Shown piece by piece: positions 17,673 to 26,924 of a stretch of DNA of 64,000 nt. Made by a program: the position numbers and the translations under genes. The DNA is from Marinobacter alexandrii. Lineage in GTDB: Bacteria; Bacteroidota; Bacteroidia; Cytophagales; Cyclobacteriaceae. The notes under the pieces are model-generated. The model ran no database searches. It saw only the letters and a program-made list of their open reading frames with translations, and was not told where the DNA came from. The stretch lies in NCBI GenBank assembly GCA_039984955.1, contig JBDWTN010000006.1, forward strand, positions 62,001 through 126,000, given 5' to 3'. The first letter of the stretch is position 1, and every line of letters starts with the position of its first letter.

Positions 17673-18227
17673 TTGGAAGCAAATACGATAAATATTCACG
17701 CAGACCTAATAGCAAGGTGTAGAAATAAAGATCGCTCAGCTCAGTTTGAAATATACAAACTGTATAACAAAGCGATGTTTAATACAGCCCTACGTATAAC
17801 AGGTGATGGCAGTGACGCTGAGGATGTATTGCAGGATGCATTTGTGAGCGCCTTCCAAAATCTAACAAGCTATCGGGCAGATGCTTCTTTTGGAGCATGG
17901 TTAAAGAGGATTGTTATTAATAAGGCTCTGAATCATGTTCAGCGCATAAAAAAGGATTTAATGCTGGCTGAAGATATGAAGAAAGAAGCGAGCGAATTTG
18001 AACTGGAAAAAACTGAACCAAATTATTCAGTGGATCAAGTAAAAAATGCTATGCATCACTTGCCTTCCGGGTTTAGAACAGTACTTTCTCTCTATTTATT
18101 TGAGGGATATGACCATAAAGAAATAAGCGAAATATTGGGAATAACAGAGTCAACTTCAAAATCTCAGTATAAACGAGCGAAGGATAAATTGAGAATGATT
18201 ATAACACAGGAGGTAAACTATGGGTGA
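17673..18227 (+). CDS. ECF-type RNA polymerase sigma factor
   Basis: A 184-residue sigma-70 family factor. Region 2 is at about 10-75 (YKLYNKAMFNTALRITGDGSDAEDVLQDAF in outline: the DAEDVLQDAF motif is typical) and region 4 at about 125-180 (GYDHKEISEILGITESTSKSQ). The start is TTG 17673; an in-frame TAA at 17667 excludes anything earlier. Its end overlaps the next gene by 8 bases. The next gene encodes a single-span membrane protein that is the likely anti-sigma factor, so the factor is probably released by an envelope signal. Confidence 0.9.
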   Translation: MEANTINIHADLIARCRNKDRSAQFEIYKLYNKAMFNTALRITGDGSDAEDVLQDAFVSAFQNLTSYRADASFGAWLKRIVINKALNHVQRIKKDLMLAEDMKKEASEFELEKTEPNYSVDQVKNAMHHLPSGFRTVLSLYLFEGYDHKEISEILGITESTSKSQYKRAKDKLRMIITQEVNYG

Positions 18228-18738
18228 TCAATTAGAAAAATTCATTATAAACAATAGAGGAGAGTTTGACAATGACTCTCCATCGGATAAAGTATGGTCT
18301 TCAATTGATCAGAAGCTAGGTAAAAAAAGAGCTGAGTGGTCAACCATATGGAAAGTGGTTGCTGTTCTTTTTATGGTTTCAACTATCATCCTTGTGATTG
18401 ATAAAGGCATAACCAAGATGGATGAAGGCCCTGTTTTGAGTGACGAATTTAATCAGGCAGAAGATTACTACGTAACATTAATTTCTCAACGTAAACAAGC
18501 AATCAAAGAACAACTTACTCCTGAACAGCAAGAAGAATTTTTAACTGAAATCGACCAACTAGACTCTATGTATTTAGAGTTAAAGGATACCTACCAAACT
18601 AATGCTTCCAATGACCGGATTATGGATGCCATGATCAGCAACCTGCAGCTGAGGCTTGACATCCTCAACAAACAACTGGACATTTTACAAAATATTAAAA
18701 ACCAAGACAATGAAAACGACATATCAATTGAAATATAA
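18220..18738 (+). CDS. Putative anti-sigma factor, single-span membrane protein
   Basis: A 172-residue protein with a cytoplasmic N-terminus (about 1-42), one membrane helix (about 43-62, WKVVAVLFMVSTIILVI) and an extracytoplasmic part with long charged helices (85-170, coiled-coil-like). The N-terminus lacks the HxxxCxxC zinc motif of many anti-sigma factors. The role rests on the 8-base overlap with the sigma gene and on topology. Its 3' end overlaps the DUF4097 gene by 29 bases. Confidence 0.7.
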   Translation: MGDQLEKFIINNRGEFDNDSPSDKVWSSIDQKLGKKRAEWSTIWKVVAVLFMVSTIILVIDKGITKMDEGPVLSDEFNQAEDYYVTLISQRKQAIKEQLTPEQQEEFLTEIDQLDSMYLELKDTYQTNASNDRIMDAMISNLQLRLDILNKQLDILQNIKNQDNENDISIEI

Positions 18739-19771
18739 GCTTTTAACCCTATTGTTTGTTTTTGCCACTGTAGCGATTGCTCGCAATCAGGATGAAAAGA
18801 AGAAGTACGTTGAAAAGAATTATAAGGTAAGTTCAACTACCAAATTAAAAATCGAGAATAAGTTTGGTAAAGTAGAAATCAATTCATGGGAGAAAAATGA
18901 ATTTGATATCAAAATTGAAATAGTGGGGAAAGGGAGAAATGAAGAGCGTGCTCAACGAATTCTTGATGCAATAGAAATTGACATTACTGAAGGCAGTGCT
19001 CAAATTGTATTTGAGACAGAAATCCAAAACATAAAAAATAAAAATGAAGAGGGATTCGAGGTGAACTATACCGTATATATGCCTGACTCTAGCCCCCTTG
19101 AAATTAAAAATAGCTTTGGAGATGTAACAATGGGCGACCGCACAAATGATCTTGAATTGAATGTCTCCTATGGCTCAATGAGAGTAGGGGATGTATCAGG
19201 GGATACGGAAATTAAATTATCGTTTGGTAGTGGAAGTGTAAATAACATTAAAGATGGATATGTCTCTGTCAAGTACAGTAACCTGGAGATTGAAGGTGCT
19301 AATAAACTGGATCTGACTCAAGGGTTTTCAGAAATAGAAATTGGCGAAGTGGCTGATTTGGAAATTGAAAGCAAGTATGGTAATGTGGAGATTGAAAAGG
19401 CCGGCAAAATAGATGCTGATTCACATTTTTCTGGGTGGGACATTGAGGAACTAACCGGAAGTATTGAGCTTGATTGTAGCTATTTGGGTGACTTTAGAAT
19501 CGATAAGTTGGCAAAGACTTTTACGCTAGTGGATATAGATGGGAAGTTTGGATCCTATGAAATCGGTTTGGAAGAAGGGCTAAATGCAGACATCAATGCT
19601 GAATTTTCCTTCGCGGATCTTAAATACTCTTCTGATGTAGACGCAACCTTTAATTACCGTGTCAAAGAATCAAACAAAAGCACATATAAGGGAAAAATTG
19701 GACAAGGCGATTCAAATAAAATTATTCGGATTGACTCAAGCTATGGAAGCCTTAGATTGAAAATGGATTAA
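18710..19771 (+). CDS. Secreted DUF4097-type beta-repeat protein
   Basis: 353 residues from ATG 18710, where a signal peptide begins (MKTTYQLKYKLLTLLFVFA, cleavage near AIARN); the start lies inside the anti-sigma gene. The mature protein is a run of short beta repeats such as KIENKFGKVEINSW, LEIKNSFGDVTMGD, LNVSYGSMRVGDVSG, which form the right-handed beta fold of DUF4097/adhesin-like proteins. Proteins of this family are often encoded right after ECF sigma/anti-sigma pairs in Bacteroidota, which suggests a shared envelope-stress or surface role. It ends just before a strong terminator. Confidence 0.8.
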   Translation: MKTTYQLKYKLLTLLFVFATVAIARNQDEKKKYVEKNYKVSSTTKLKIENKFGKVEINSWEKNEFDIKIEIVGKGRNEERAQRILDAIEIDITEGSAQIVFETEIQNIKNKNEEGFEVNYTVYMPDSSPLEIKNSFGDVTMGDRTNDLELNVSYGSMRVGDVSGDTEIKLSFGSGSVNNIKDGYVSVKYSNLEIEGANKLDLTQGFSEIEIGEVADLEIESKYGNVEIEKAGKIDADSHFSGWDIEELTGSIELDCSYLGDFRIDKLAKTFTLVDIDGKFGSYEIGLEEGLNADINAEFSFADLKYSSDVDATFNYRVKESNKSTYKGKIGQGDSNKIIRIDSSYGSLRLKMD

Positions 19772-19793
19772 ATCATAACAGAACTTAATACCG

Positions 19794-19827
19794 AAAGACA
19801 TGCTCATCTACCGAGCATGTCTTTTTT
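19794..19827 (+). terminator. Intrinsic terminator after the sigma factor operon
   Basis: AAAGACATGCTC (19794-19805) pairs with GAGCATGTCTTT (19813-19824) around a 7-base loop, followed by a T-run to 19827. It closes the sigma, anti-sigma, DUF4097 operon and separates it from the S10 peptidase gene. Confidence 0.85.
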
Positions 19828-19885
19828 GTTTCTCCACTCATCAATTATTTGGTAGATTTCTTCCCAATTATCTAATAAATCAATT

Positions 19886-21370
19886 ATGAAGAGATTACTC
19901 ACCCTACTTACCTCATTGGCATTTATCTATTCTTTCGCTCAAGATCGTATGATCGATGCAAATCAATCCATTACGTCAAATCATGCGGTCACGATAAAAG
20001 GAAAATCAGTAGCCTATTCAGCTACCACTGGAACTCAACCAGTTTGGAATGAAGATGGGAAAGCAATAGCCGCTGTTCACTTTACTTATTACCAGCGATC
20101 AGATATTAAAAATAGAGCTTCAAGGCCTTTGATCATTTCATTCAATGGAGGTCCTGGGTCCGCCTCTGTCTGGATGCATCTCGCGTATACTGGTCCAAAA
20201 ATTTTAAAAGTTGACAATGAAGGTTTTCCAATTCAACCTTATGGTGCAAAAGACAATCCCAATTCGGTATTAGATGTAGCAGATATTGTATTTGTAAACC
20301 CTGTGAATACGGGATATTCCAGGATCCTTGACAAAGAAGTTGATCGTTCATTTTTTTTCGGTGTAAATGAGGATATTTCTTATCTGGCCGAATGGATCAA
20401 TACATTTGTAACGAGGATGAATCGATGGGAATCTCCAAAATATTTAATTGGGGAAAGCTATGGTACTACGCGGGTTTCAGGGTTAGCCCTTGAATTACAA
20501 AATCGTCAGTGGATGTATTTGAATGGCGTTATTCTAGTATCTCCTACCGAACTTGGAGTTCACAGTGGTCAAGGAAGAAGGAATGGCCCACTGGGTGCGG
20601 CTCTTCGTATACCTTATTTTGCTGCTGCTGCCTGGTATCACAACAAACTCCCATCTGACTTACAAAGTAAAGATCTGTTAGACGTACTAGAAGAGGTTGA
20701 GACTTATGCCGTTCAAGAACTCATGCCTACGCTAGTGCAAGGTGGATTTGTCAATGAAAGTGAAAAGAGAGAAGCAGCCAAGATGATATCCAGATATTCT
20801 GGGATTTCAGAAAAAGCAATTCTTCAATACAATTTGGATGTCCCTACTTCATTTTTCTGGAAAGAGCTTCTTAGAGAAGAAGGCTTTACTGTAGGTCGAT
20901 TGGACTCGAGGTACAAAGGAATAGATAGAACTGATGGTGGAGATCGACCTGACTTTAATTCTGAACTTACAAGCTGGCTGCATGCATTTACCCCTGCAAT
21001 CAATTATTACTATAAAAATGTACTCAAGTACGAAACAGACATCAAGTACAACATGTTTGGCCCAGTTCATCCGTGGAATAGAGATGGTAATAATACAGGT
21101 GAAAATCTTAGACAGGCGATGGCTCAAAATCCATACTTACACACGATGATACAAAGTGGCTATTTCGATGGTGCTACCAAATATTTCGATGCTAAATACA
21201 CCATGTGGCAAATTGATCCAAGTGGCAAAATGAAGGATCGTTTGTCATTTAAAGGATACAGGAGCGGACACATGATGTATCTAAGAAATGAAGACCTCAT
21301 CAGCAGTAATGACCACTTAAGAGAATTCATTAAAAAGACACTCCCTGGAAACAAGCCTGCTAAGTATTGA
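19886..21370 (+). CDS. Secreted S10-family serine carboxypeptidase-like protein
   Basis: A 494-residue protein with a signal peptide (1-18, cleavage near SFAQ). It has the S10 features: the oxyanion strand SFNGGPGSAS at about 85-94, VNPVNTGYS, the nucleophile in LIGESYGTTR (Ser191), an Asp in the QSGYFDGAT region and the catalytic His in YRSGHMMYL. S10 enzymes remove C-terminal residues at acidic pH and are best known from eukaryotes, but a bacterial branch exists. It would act in the periplasm or outside. It stands alone between a terminator and the EreA-like gene. Confidence 0.85.
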   Translation: MKRLLTLLTSLAFIYSFAQDRMIDANQSITSNHAVTIKGKSVAYSATTGTQPVWNEDGKAIAAVHFTYYQRSDIKNRASRPLIISFNGGPGSASVWMHLAYTGPKILKVDNEGFPIQPYGAKDNPNSVLDVADIVFVNPVNTGYSRILDKEVDRSFFFGVNEDISYLAEWINTFVTRMNRWESPKYLIGESYGTTRVSGLALELQNRQWMYLNGVILVSPTELGVHSGQGRRNGPLGAALRIPYFAAAAWYHNKLPSDLQSKDLLDVLEEVETYAVQELMPTLVQGGFVNESEKREAAKMISRYSGISEKAILQYNLDVPTSFFWKELLREEGFTVGRLDSRYKGIDRTDGGDRPDFNSELTSWLHAFTPAINYYYKNVLKYETDIKYNMFGPVHPWNRDGNNTGENLRQAMAQNPYLHTMIQSGYFDGATKYFDAKYTMWQIDPSGKMKDRLSFKGYRSGHMMYLRNEDLISSNDHLREFIKKTLPGNKPAKY

Positions 21371-21437
21371 GTTATATCAATTAGGCTTTTATGATTGGGC
21401 TATAATTTTCAACCCTAGAAAACGTTTCAGCGATTAA

Positions 21438-22601
21438 ATGAAGATTAGTTATCCTCTTATATTAATTGTGGTGGTGTTTTCAGTCAAACTGAATGCGCAA
21501 GAAACTTTTTCGAATATCCAATCCATAAGTGTAGAAGAGGATACTAACTTCAATGGATATGAACTCATTGAGACAGAAAGTAAGCAACTTTTTGTTTTGG
21601 CTGAACACTGGCACAATATCAGGTCTGTTCCAAAAGCAACTTTCAAAGTACTTAAATATCTACATGAGAATGCCAATGTTCGCATTTTAGCTATAGAACA
21701 AGGGGCAAGCGCTGCTCATATGATTAATAACTATTTAGATTCAGGAGATACTACTACTTTGAGGCAAATCATTCGTAATACCCTTTTTTGGGGAAAAGAA
21801 AACTGGATCTTCTTCAAAAGTTTGAGAGCATTGAATCAGACGTTACCCAGACAAGACAGGATTTTTGTCAAAAGCATTGATATAGAGTATAAAATGGCTT
21901 CTGCCATTTTTGTAATCAATGAATACATAAGAGACCGTGAAATTCCTGAATCTTTAACAAAAACTGTGGGCGTATTCAAGCAGATGTTTGATAAGACCCA
22001 GGATCATCGTGAAAGCTATCAAGGCTTGTCCGTCATGTACTATTACGATCGTGAGATTGTGGAGAGCCTAGTATTAAAAACAATTGATGAATTGGAAAGA
22101 AAAAGTAAGGAATACATGAAATTCTTTGGAGATGATTTCGTGGATTTTGCCACTATGATTTTAGAAATGGATGACGGGCTTACATTTGATTACACGAACC
22201 CAAACAATAACTATAAATTCAGGGATCGACTGATTTATAAAAAATTCGTTTCACTAGTTGAGGATTATCCTAACAAAGGAATTTTATGTGTTATCGGGAT
22301 GCGACACGCTACGAAAGGATCCTCTATTTATAAGCTGAACAATCTTGATTCCTCTCCTTTAAAGGATAATGTGTTAACTATTAAGATTTCTGCGCTTTTC
22401 AATAAACTAATTATCTCTAGTGACCTCAAAAAAATCAACTACAACTACCCACAACAGCTCAGGTCTAACCCTGCTACTCTTATAAAGCATGATCCTAATG
22501 AAGGAAGTTTGAAGTCTAGCAAATCCTTTGACAATACATTATTTATACACGACAATGGCTATTTAACTCCGTTTGAAAACGTCTATAAGGAAGAATATTA
22601 A
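21438..22601 (+). CDS. Secreted erythromycin esterase/ChaN-superfamily-like protein
   Basis: A 387-residue protein with a signal peptide (cleavage near LNAQE). The layout recalls the EreA/ChaN/TraB superfamily: LFVLAEHWHN early (for the usual GExxHG), ILAIEQG in place of the EAD/E motif, and IGMRHATKG near residue 280 (for the usual GxxH). The three signature sites are thus kept in divergent form. Actual macrolide hydrolysis is not implied; many members have unknown substrates. Its 3' end overlaps the convergent tsaC gene by 4 bases. Confidence 0.55.
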   Translation: MKISYPLILIVVVFSVKLNAQETFSNIQSISVEEDTNFNGYELIETESKQLFVLAEHWHNIRSVPKATFKVLKYLHENANVRILAIEQGASAAHMINNYLDSGDTTTLRQIIRNTLFWGKENWIFFKSLRALNQTLPRQDRIFVKSIDIEYKMASAIFVINEYIRDREIPESLTKTVGVFKQMFDKTQDHRESYQGLSVMYYYDREIVESLVLKTIDELERKSKEYMKFFGDDFVDFATMILEMDDGLTFDYTNPNNNYKFRDRLIYKKFVSLVEDYPNKGILCVIGMRHATKGSSIYKLNNLDSSPLKDNVLTIKISALFNKLIISSDLKKINYNYPQQLRSNPATLIKHDPNEGSLKSSKSFDNTLFIHDNGYLTPFENVYKEEY

Positions 22602-23548
22602 ACTGAAGCCCGTCTAAGTCTGTCATTAACCGCACGACCTAACCCTTCTTCGGGTAAGTATTCAGCTAAAATAATCTTAAGGTGCGATTGATCCATTTTT
22701 CGAAGCGCAGTAAATATATTTCGCGCTGCTTGATTCAAATCTCCTGTATCGGACAATACTGCTAGATTTTTCATCGGTAAATCATATTCTTTTTGGAAAG
22801 AAATTATTCCTGTAGTATTTGGGTCTAAATCTTTCAAATTTTCTTCAATATTTCCTAGTAAAATTTTTCTACCTGGAGAATAATGTGATTTCAACATCCC
22901 TGGAGCAGCTGGGTTAGAGCTCATATTTACATTTATCCTAACCGAACCAATAGACCCTTCGATTTCCTCAATTTTTGTACCCCCAAGTCTATAAACAACT
23001 GGATCATTATCTTCAAAACCAATGATTGTTGATTCCAAACCTACCTCACAATCACCACCATCTAGAATATAAGAAATTTGCTCTCCAAGCTGATTTGCAA
23101 CATGCTGGGCGGAGGTTGGAGAAACATATCCAAACGGGTTAGCGCTTGGAGCTGCTAACGGGAAGTCGAGTTTGGAAAGCAACTCTTGAGTGATGGGGTG
23201 ATGGGGAATCCTTATTGCCATCCTATTTAACCCTGACGTAAGTAAATCAGGGACATGTCTTTTTTTCTTCAATAGGATTGTTAAAGGTCCAGGCCAGAAT
23301 TTTTTTGCTAGAATTTTAGCCTTTTCAGGAATTTCATCCACTAACCCCTTCACTTTGTCTAGCGTATCGACATGAGCAATTAATGGATCAAATTTTGGCC
23401 TGTTCTTAACCGAATAAATTTTAAGAATCGATTCTTCATTCAGAGCGTTTCCAGCTAGCCCATATACCGTTTCAGTAGGTATACCCACGACCTCTCCTTT
23501 TCGAAGCAATTGCTCCGCTCTGTCGATATCTTGCCCTATTTCAACCAA
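22598..23548 (-). CDS. tsaC: L-threonylcarbamoyladenylate synthase (Sua5/YrdC type)
   Basis: A 316-residue cytoplasmic enzyme that makes threonylcarbamoyl-AMP from threonine, bicarbonate and ATP for the universal t6A37 tRNA modification. The YrdC domain (about 8-190) shows GIPTETVYGLAGNA, KNRPKFDPL and PSANPFGYVSPT. The extra C-terminal part (about 205-316) is the Sua5 domain, with APGMLKSHYSP, so it is the long Sua5 form. The start is well supported by the conserved helix before the YrdC core. It lies between a convergent gene and the small membrane protein gene. Confidence 0.93.
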   Translation of the reverse strand: MVEIGQDIDRAEQLLRKGEVVGIPTETVYGLAGNALNEESILKIYSVKNRPKFDPLIAHVDTLDKVKGLVDEIPEKAKILAKKFWPGPLTILLKKKRHVPDLLTSGLNRMAIRIPHHPITQELLSKLDFPLAAPSANPFGYVSPTSAQHVANQLGEQISYILDGGDCEVGLESTIIGFEDNDPVVYRLGGTKIEEIEGSIGSVRINVNMSSNPAAPGMLKSHYSPGRKILLGNIEENLKDLDPNTTGIISFQKEYDLPMKNLAVLSDTGDLNQAARNIFTALRKMDQSHLKIILAEYLPEEGLGRAVNDRLRRASV

Positions 23549-23602
23549 TACTTTTTATTCAGATGCAAAGATTATCTAACCTAACCAATTTGTCATGTGA
23601 AG

Positions 23603-23791
23603 ATGAAATACTTATTTTCGTTTAAAACCAGACCAATGACTAAACGCACACGAAATACACTTAGAATCGTTTCTATAGTTCTCGCGATACTTGTAATCCT
23701 TATGGATTTAGGCATCATCCCTAATATCATAAACTATCATTTCTGGGTAATGGTAATTGCCTATTTCTTATTGGTTTTAAGCCTTCGTTAG
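23603..23791 (+). CDS. Small membrane protein
   Basis: 62 residues from ATG 23603; an in-frame GTG at 23597 or ATG at 23636 are alternatives. After a basic N-terminus there are two hydrophobic segments (IVSIVLAILVILMDLGI and FWVMVIAYFLLVLSL) joined by a short turn, so it should span the inner membrane twice. Its last bases overlap the stop of the convergent BNR protein gene. No family recognised. Confidence 0.55.
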   Translation: MKYLFSFKTRPMTKRTRNTLRIVSIVLAILVILMDLGIIPNIINYHFWVMVIAYFLLVLSLR

Positions 23792-26574
23792 CGGTTCAAG
23801 ACTAATCTTCCTGTTCTACTCTGACCTTGATAGCTAATACGATAAAAATAAATACCGTTGGCCAATGGAAATCTGAAATTGCTGGCTCCATCCCAAAAAG
23901 CTGTATTCGATCCTGAATATTGAGTAGCCCAAAGGATTGTACTCACGAATTCTCCTCTCTGTGATAAAATATCAATTCGTACCTCACCATCTTCGGGGAT
24001 GGTATATTGAATTTGTGTAAAATCTTCGACTGGATTTGGATAAGCAGCCAAAACCTCAAAGCTATCTCCTGACTCCTCCGGCTCCAGCTGTTTAAAATCA
24101 GGCACTTGCGTAGTGAAAACACCATTACCATGTGTGGCAATAGCAAGTTTTCCATCGCTGGCTCTATAATCCATCATAACAACTACAGCACTTCCTATGG
24201 TTGAAGGAGATTCCTTTATCCAAACAGTGCTACTACCGCTAAGGCTTTCTGTACCATACAAGCCAATGCTCGTTCCTACTAGAAACAAATTACCTGTTGT
24301 TTTAGGAATAATTTCAATCCACCGAATACTGGGACCACTTCCTGATCCATCTGGGTTTTCTTCAAGGTTTCCACTCACATTTTCAAAGCTCTCTCCTCCA
24401 TCGGTACTTTCGAAAATTGACTGAACATTGTAGTTTGAAAACACCACAATAAGGTGTTGATTGTCTTCAGGATCCAGAGCTATGCTAGATACATACCCAT
24501 CCTCAGGGAACGCAACGGATGTGATATCAACGACACTGAAATCAAGTTCTGAATCAGCATTATCCAATCGAAATAATTCTCCTAAGCTCGTCCCAAAAAA
24601 TACTTTTTCACCTTCGAAAGATGACTCTACAGCACTAACCAATCCTTCTTCTATAGCTGATGGGGTAACTCTCTTCCACCCAAAATTTGTAGGAATTTGC
24701 GAGCCTGAAGGAATCTGAGAAACATTAGGATGATAGTACAAGTGGTTTCCACCGGCGCAAAACATGCGGTTTTCATTTGTAGGATCAAGAACAAACGGAT
24801 TTACAAATAGATATGCAGATCCTGCTTGAGCAACCAACCCACCAGGATCTACTCTACCGAATGAAGTAATTTCGAAATTATCATTAAAAGTCAATCGTAA
24901 CGTCTGCCCACGCTGGAAAGAAGCAAACCAGAGTGAATTATCCCTTGTAGTAGCTGCGTAACCACCGTCTCCTCCTATTACTCTCTGCCAATTAGTTGTT
25001 CCTCTAGAGAGATCTGTTCCATTATCTTGCATACCCCCAAGAATCGTAGGATCATTGGGTATCTTAGATTGTGCTATCGTGAAAAATTGTGAGGTAATGA
25101 AACCATCATTTCTACTTTCCCACATCACAGAATCAGCGCTTATATCAGCGCTTTGAATAAGGCCTCCATCACTTGCGGAAAGTGCTACATTTGGATTACT
25201 TGGACGAAACAAAAGATCGTGCTGATCTGGATGATGCTCTAGATACACTCCAGAGCCACCTTCAGGATCATAGCCACCAATCCAATCAATGTTTTCCTCA
25301 GTCCTGAAACCATCAGTAGATCGAAAAAGGTTTGTACCTCCAACGAAGACTAAATTAGGGTCTTCAGGGTGGACTCTGATCATCATATTGTATGACCCCT
25401 GTGTGTCGAGATTGCCGAGTTCATCATCAAACTGAGGTAAAACTCGAGGTTGTGGATCAAAGCCATTGATTCTATTGGAATTATTTAATAGGGAAAGTCG
25501 ATGTTCTAAAATCAGAATTGGACTCGAGTCTATCATGAAATAAGTAACATCTGGGTCGGATTTGCTATTACCTATCACAATTCTTCGGTATTGTGATTCA
25601 TTTGTAAGTGGCGCAATATTGTCGCTCCAGTTAAGGCCATCTGTTGAGAAATAGATTCCGGCTTCAGGAGAGTCCAGATCTGAGGGTGACTCAGTGGATA
25701 GTGCCGCATAGAAAACATTATCCTCTGATCGCTCCAGAGATGTATAAAATGATGCGTTACCTTCATTGAGATTAACAGATTCATCTAAACCGAACAATTC
25801 CTGCCCCAGCACTACAGACCATGTATCTCCTCCATCTAAAGAGCGTAAAATACCACCAAAAGCAGCTACTAGTATTTCGTCATCGACAAGGTTGCTTGGG
25901 TTAATTTCAATGTTCCATATATATTGAAACTGGCTGTTAAAAATGTTTGGATCTGAATCTTGGGTAGATTCAATAGGGTTCCAGGTTTCTCCATTATCAA
26001 TGGACTTATAAATTCCATTTCCACGAAATGGGGCAGCTCCTCCTCTTGCAGAATTACCAACAATTTCACCTGTTCCATGATACCAGACATCTTCTTTTCC
26101 CGATCTAATATCTTGAACAATGCAAGTCACACTATTTCTATTCTCCGGGTCGCTTTTTCTGTCCCAAGTAATTCCTCCATCTGCACTCTTCCATACTCCT
26201 CCAGAAACACCTCCTGCAAGAATCACATTCTCATCACGTACATCAAACTCCACTGCTCTCGTTCTACCTCCTACATTTGAAGGTCCTGCTACTTGGATGT
26301 CTAGTTGTTGCGTTCGAAGTTTGACTGTTTGAGTCAATAGATTTCGTTCAAACTGTAGCTCAGCTGTTCTAATATTCGAAGGAATTTGGCCAGTTGTAGG
26401 GTCAGCTGAAATCATATTAAGATATTCAACTCTACCCATCAAATCTTCTCTGCCTTCTATTTCAGAAGGCTCCTGTTCAATATGTAGTAAATACTCGGGA
26501 TTCTGATTTAAACCTGAATCACAGATAAGTAAAACAAGAAAGATTAATTGAAAAAAGTGCCTCAACTTATTCAA
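23788..26574 (-). CDS. T9SS-exported sortilin/BNR-repeat protein with type A sorting domain
   Basis: A 928-residue protein: signal peptide (1-23), a large beta-propeller region with Asp-box-like repeats (VSGGVWKSADGGITW, NGIYKSIDNGETWN, GGILRSLDGGDTWS, IFESTDGGESFEN), as in VPS10/sortilin and exo-sialidase-like propellers, and a C-terminal type A sorting domain (about 845-928) opening with VLAAYPNPVEDFTQI and ending RTGRLVLNR. Such domains direct export by the type IX system and are cleaved at the surface. Its start overlaps the preceding small secreted protein gene by 8 bases. Substrate unknown; binding rather than catalysis is possible. Confidence 0.88.
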   Translation of the reverse strand: MNKLRHFFQLIFLVLLICDSGLNQNPEYLLHIEQEPSEIEGREDLMGRVEYLNMISADPTTGQIPSNIRTAELQFERNLLTQTVKLRTQQLDIQVAGPSNVGGRTRAVEFDVRDENVILAGGVSGGVWKSADGGITWDRKSDPENRNSVTCIVQDIRSGKEDVWYHGTGEIVGNSARGGAAPFRGNGIYKSIDNGETWNPIESTQDSDPNIFNSQFQYIWNIEINPSNLVDDEILVAAFGGILRSLDGGDTWSVVLGQELFGLDESVNLNEGNASFYTSLERSEDNVFYAALSTESPSDLDSPEAGIYFSTDGLNWSDNIAPLTNESQYRRIVIGNSKSDPDVTYFMIDSSPILILEHRLSLLNNSNRINGFDPQPRVLPQFDDELGNLDTQGSYNMMIRVHPEDPNLVFVGGTNLFRSTDGFRTEENIDWIGGYDPEGGSGVYLEHHPDQHDLLFRPSNPNVALSASDGGLIQSADISADSVMWESRNDGFITSQFFTIAQSKIPNDPTILGGMQDNGTDLSRGTTNWQRVIGGDGGYAATTRDNSLWFASFQRGQTLRLTFNDNFEITSFGRVDPGGLVAQAGSAYLFVNPFVLDPTNENRMFCAGGNHLYYHPNVSQIPSGSQIPTNFGWKRVTPSAIEEGLVSAVESSFEGEKVFFGTSLGELFRLDNADSELDFSVVDITSVAFPEDGYVSSIALDPEDNQHLIVVFSNYNVQSIFESTDGGESFENVSGNLEENPDGSGSGPSIRWIEIIPKTTGNLFLVGTSIGLYGTESLSGSSTVWIKESPSTIGSAVVVMMDYRASDGKLAIATHGNGVFTTQVPDFKQLEPEESGDSFEVLAAYPNPVEDFTQIQYTIPEDGEVRIDILSQRGEFVSTILWATQYSGSNTAFWDGASNFRFPLANGIYFYRISYQGQSRTGRLVLNR

Positions 26575-26917
26575 TTACCGTATTAACTTTATTTAGCTTT
26601 CCTTCGGAAAGTTCGCTGGTCATCACTCCTTCTCCATCATTGTCTTTATCTTCAAATTTCGCTTCTACAAAATAAGCCATTGGTTTTACTTCTTTAAAGG
26701 TCACTCTACCTTTCTTATCAGTTGTCAGTGTGGCAAACGCATTTTCACTTGCTCTGTAATCTGCTTCATTTTCATAAATGGAAACTGTAGCTCCTTCAAC
26801 AAAATTTCCTAAGCCATCAATCACAGTGATTCTTAATTTAGTTGGCAACAACTGTGCTTCAGCTGTATTCTCAAGCGAGCCGAAGAATAGAACAGAAAAA
26901 AAAATGAATACTCTCAT
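26567..26917 (-). CDS. Secreted Ig-like (carboxypeptidase regulatory type) small protein
   Basis: A 116-residue protein with a signal peptide (cleavage near AEAQL). The mature part is one beta-sandwich with KLRITVIDGLGNFVEGATVSIY and a conserved TTDKKGRVTFKEVKP turn, as in CarboxypepD_reg or Cna-B-like domains. Its 3' end overlaps the BNR gene and it starts 8 bases after the 197-residue gene, so it belongs to the same transcript. Probably an accessory surface or periplasmic protein. Confidence 0.7.
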   Translation of the reverse strand: MRVFIFFSVLFFGSLENTAEAQLLPTKLRITVIDGLGNFVEGATVSIYENEADYRASENAFATLTTDKKGRVTFKEVKPMAYFVEAKFEDKDNDGEGVMTSELSEGKLNKVNTVIE

Positions 26918-26924
26918 CGTATTG

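Noticed and set aside
25960-26280. A 106-codon plus-strand frame
   Set aside because: It lies opposite the BNR-repeat protein gene; composition is that of a reverse frame.
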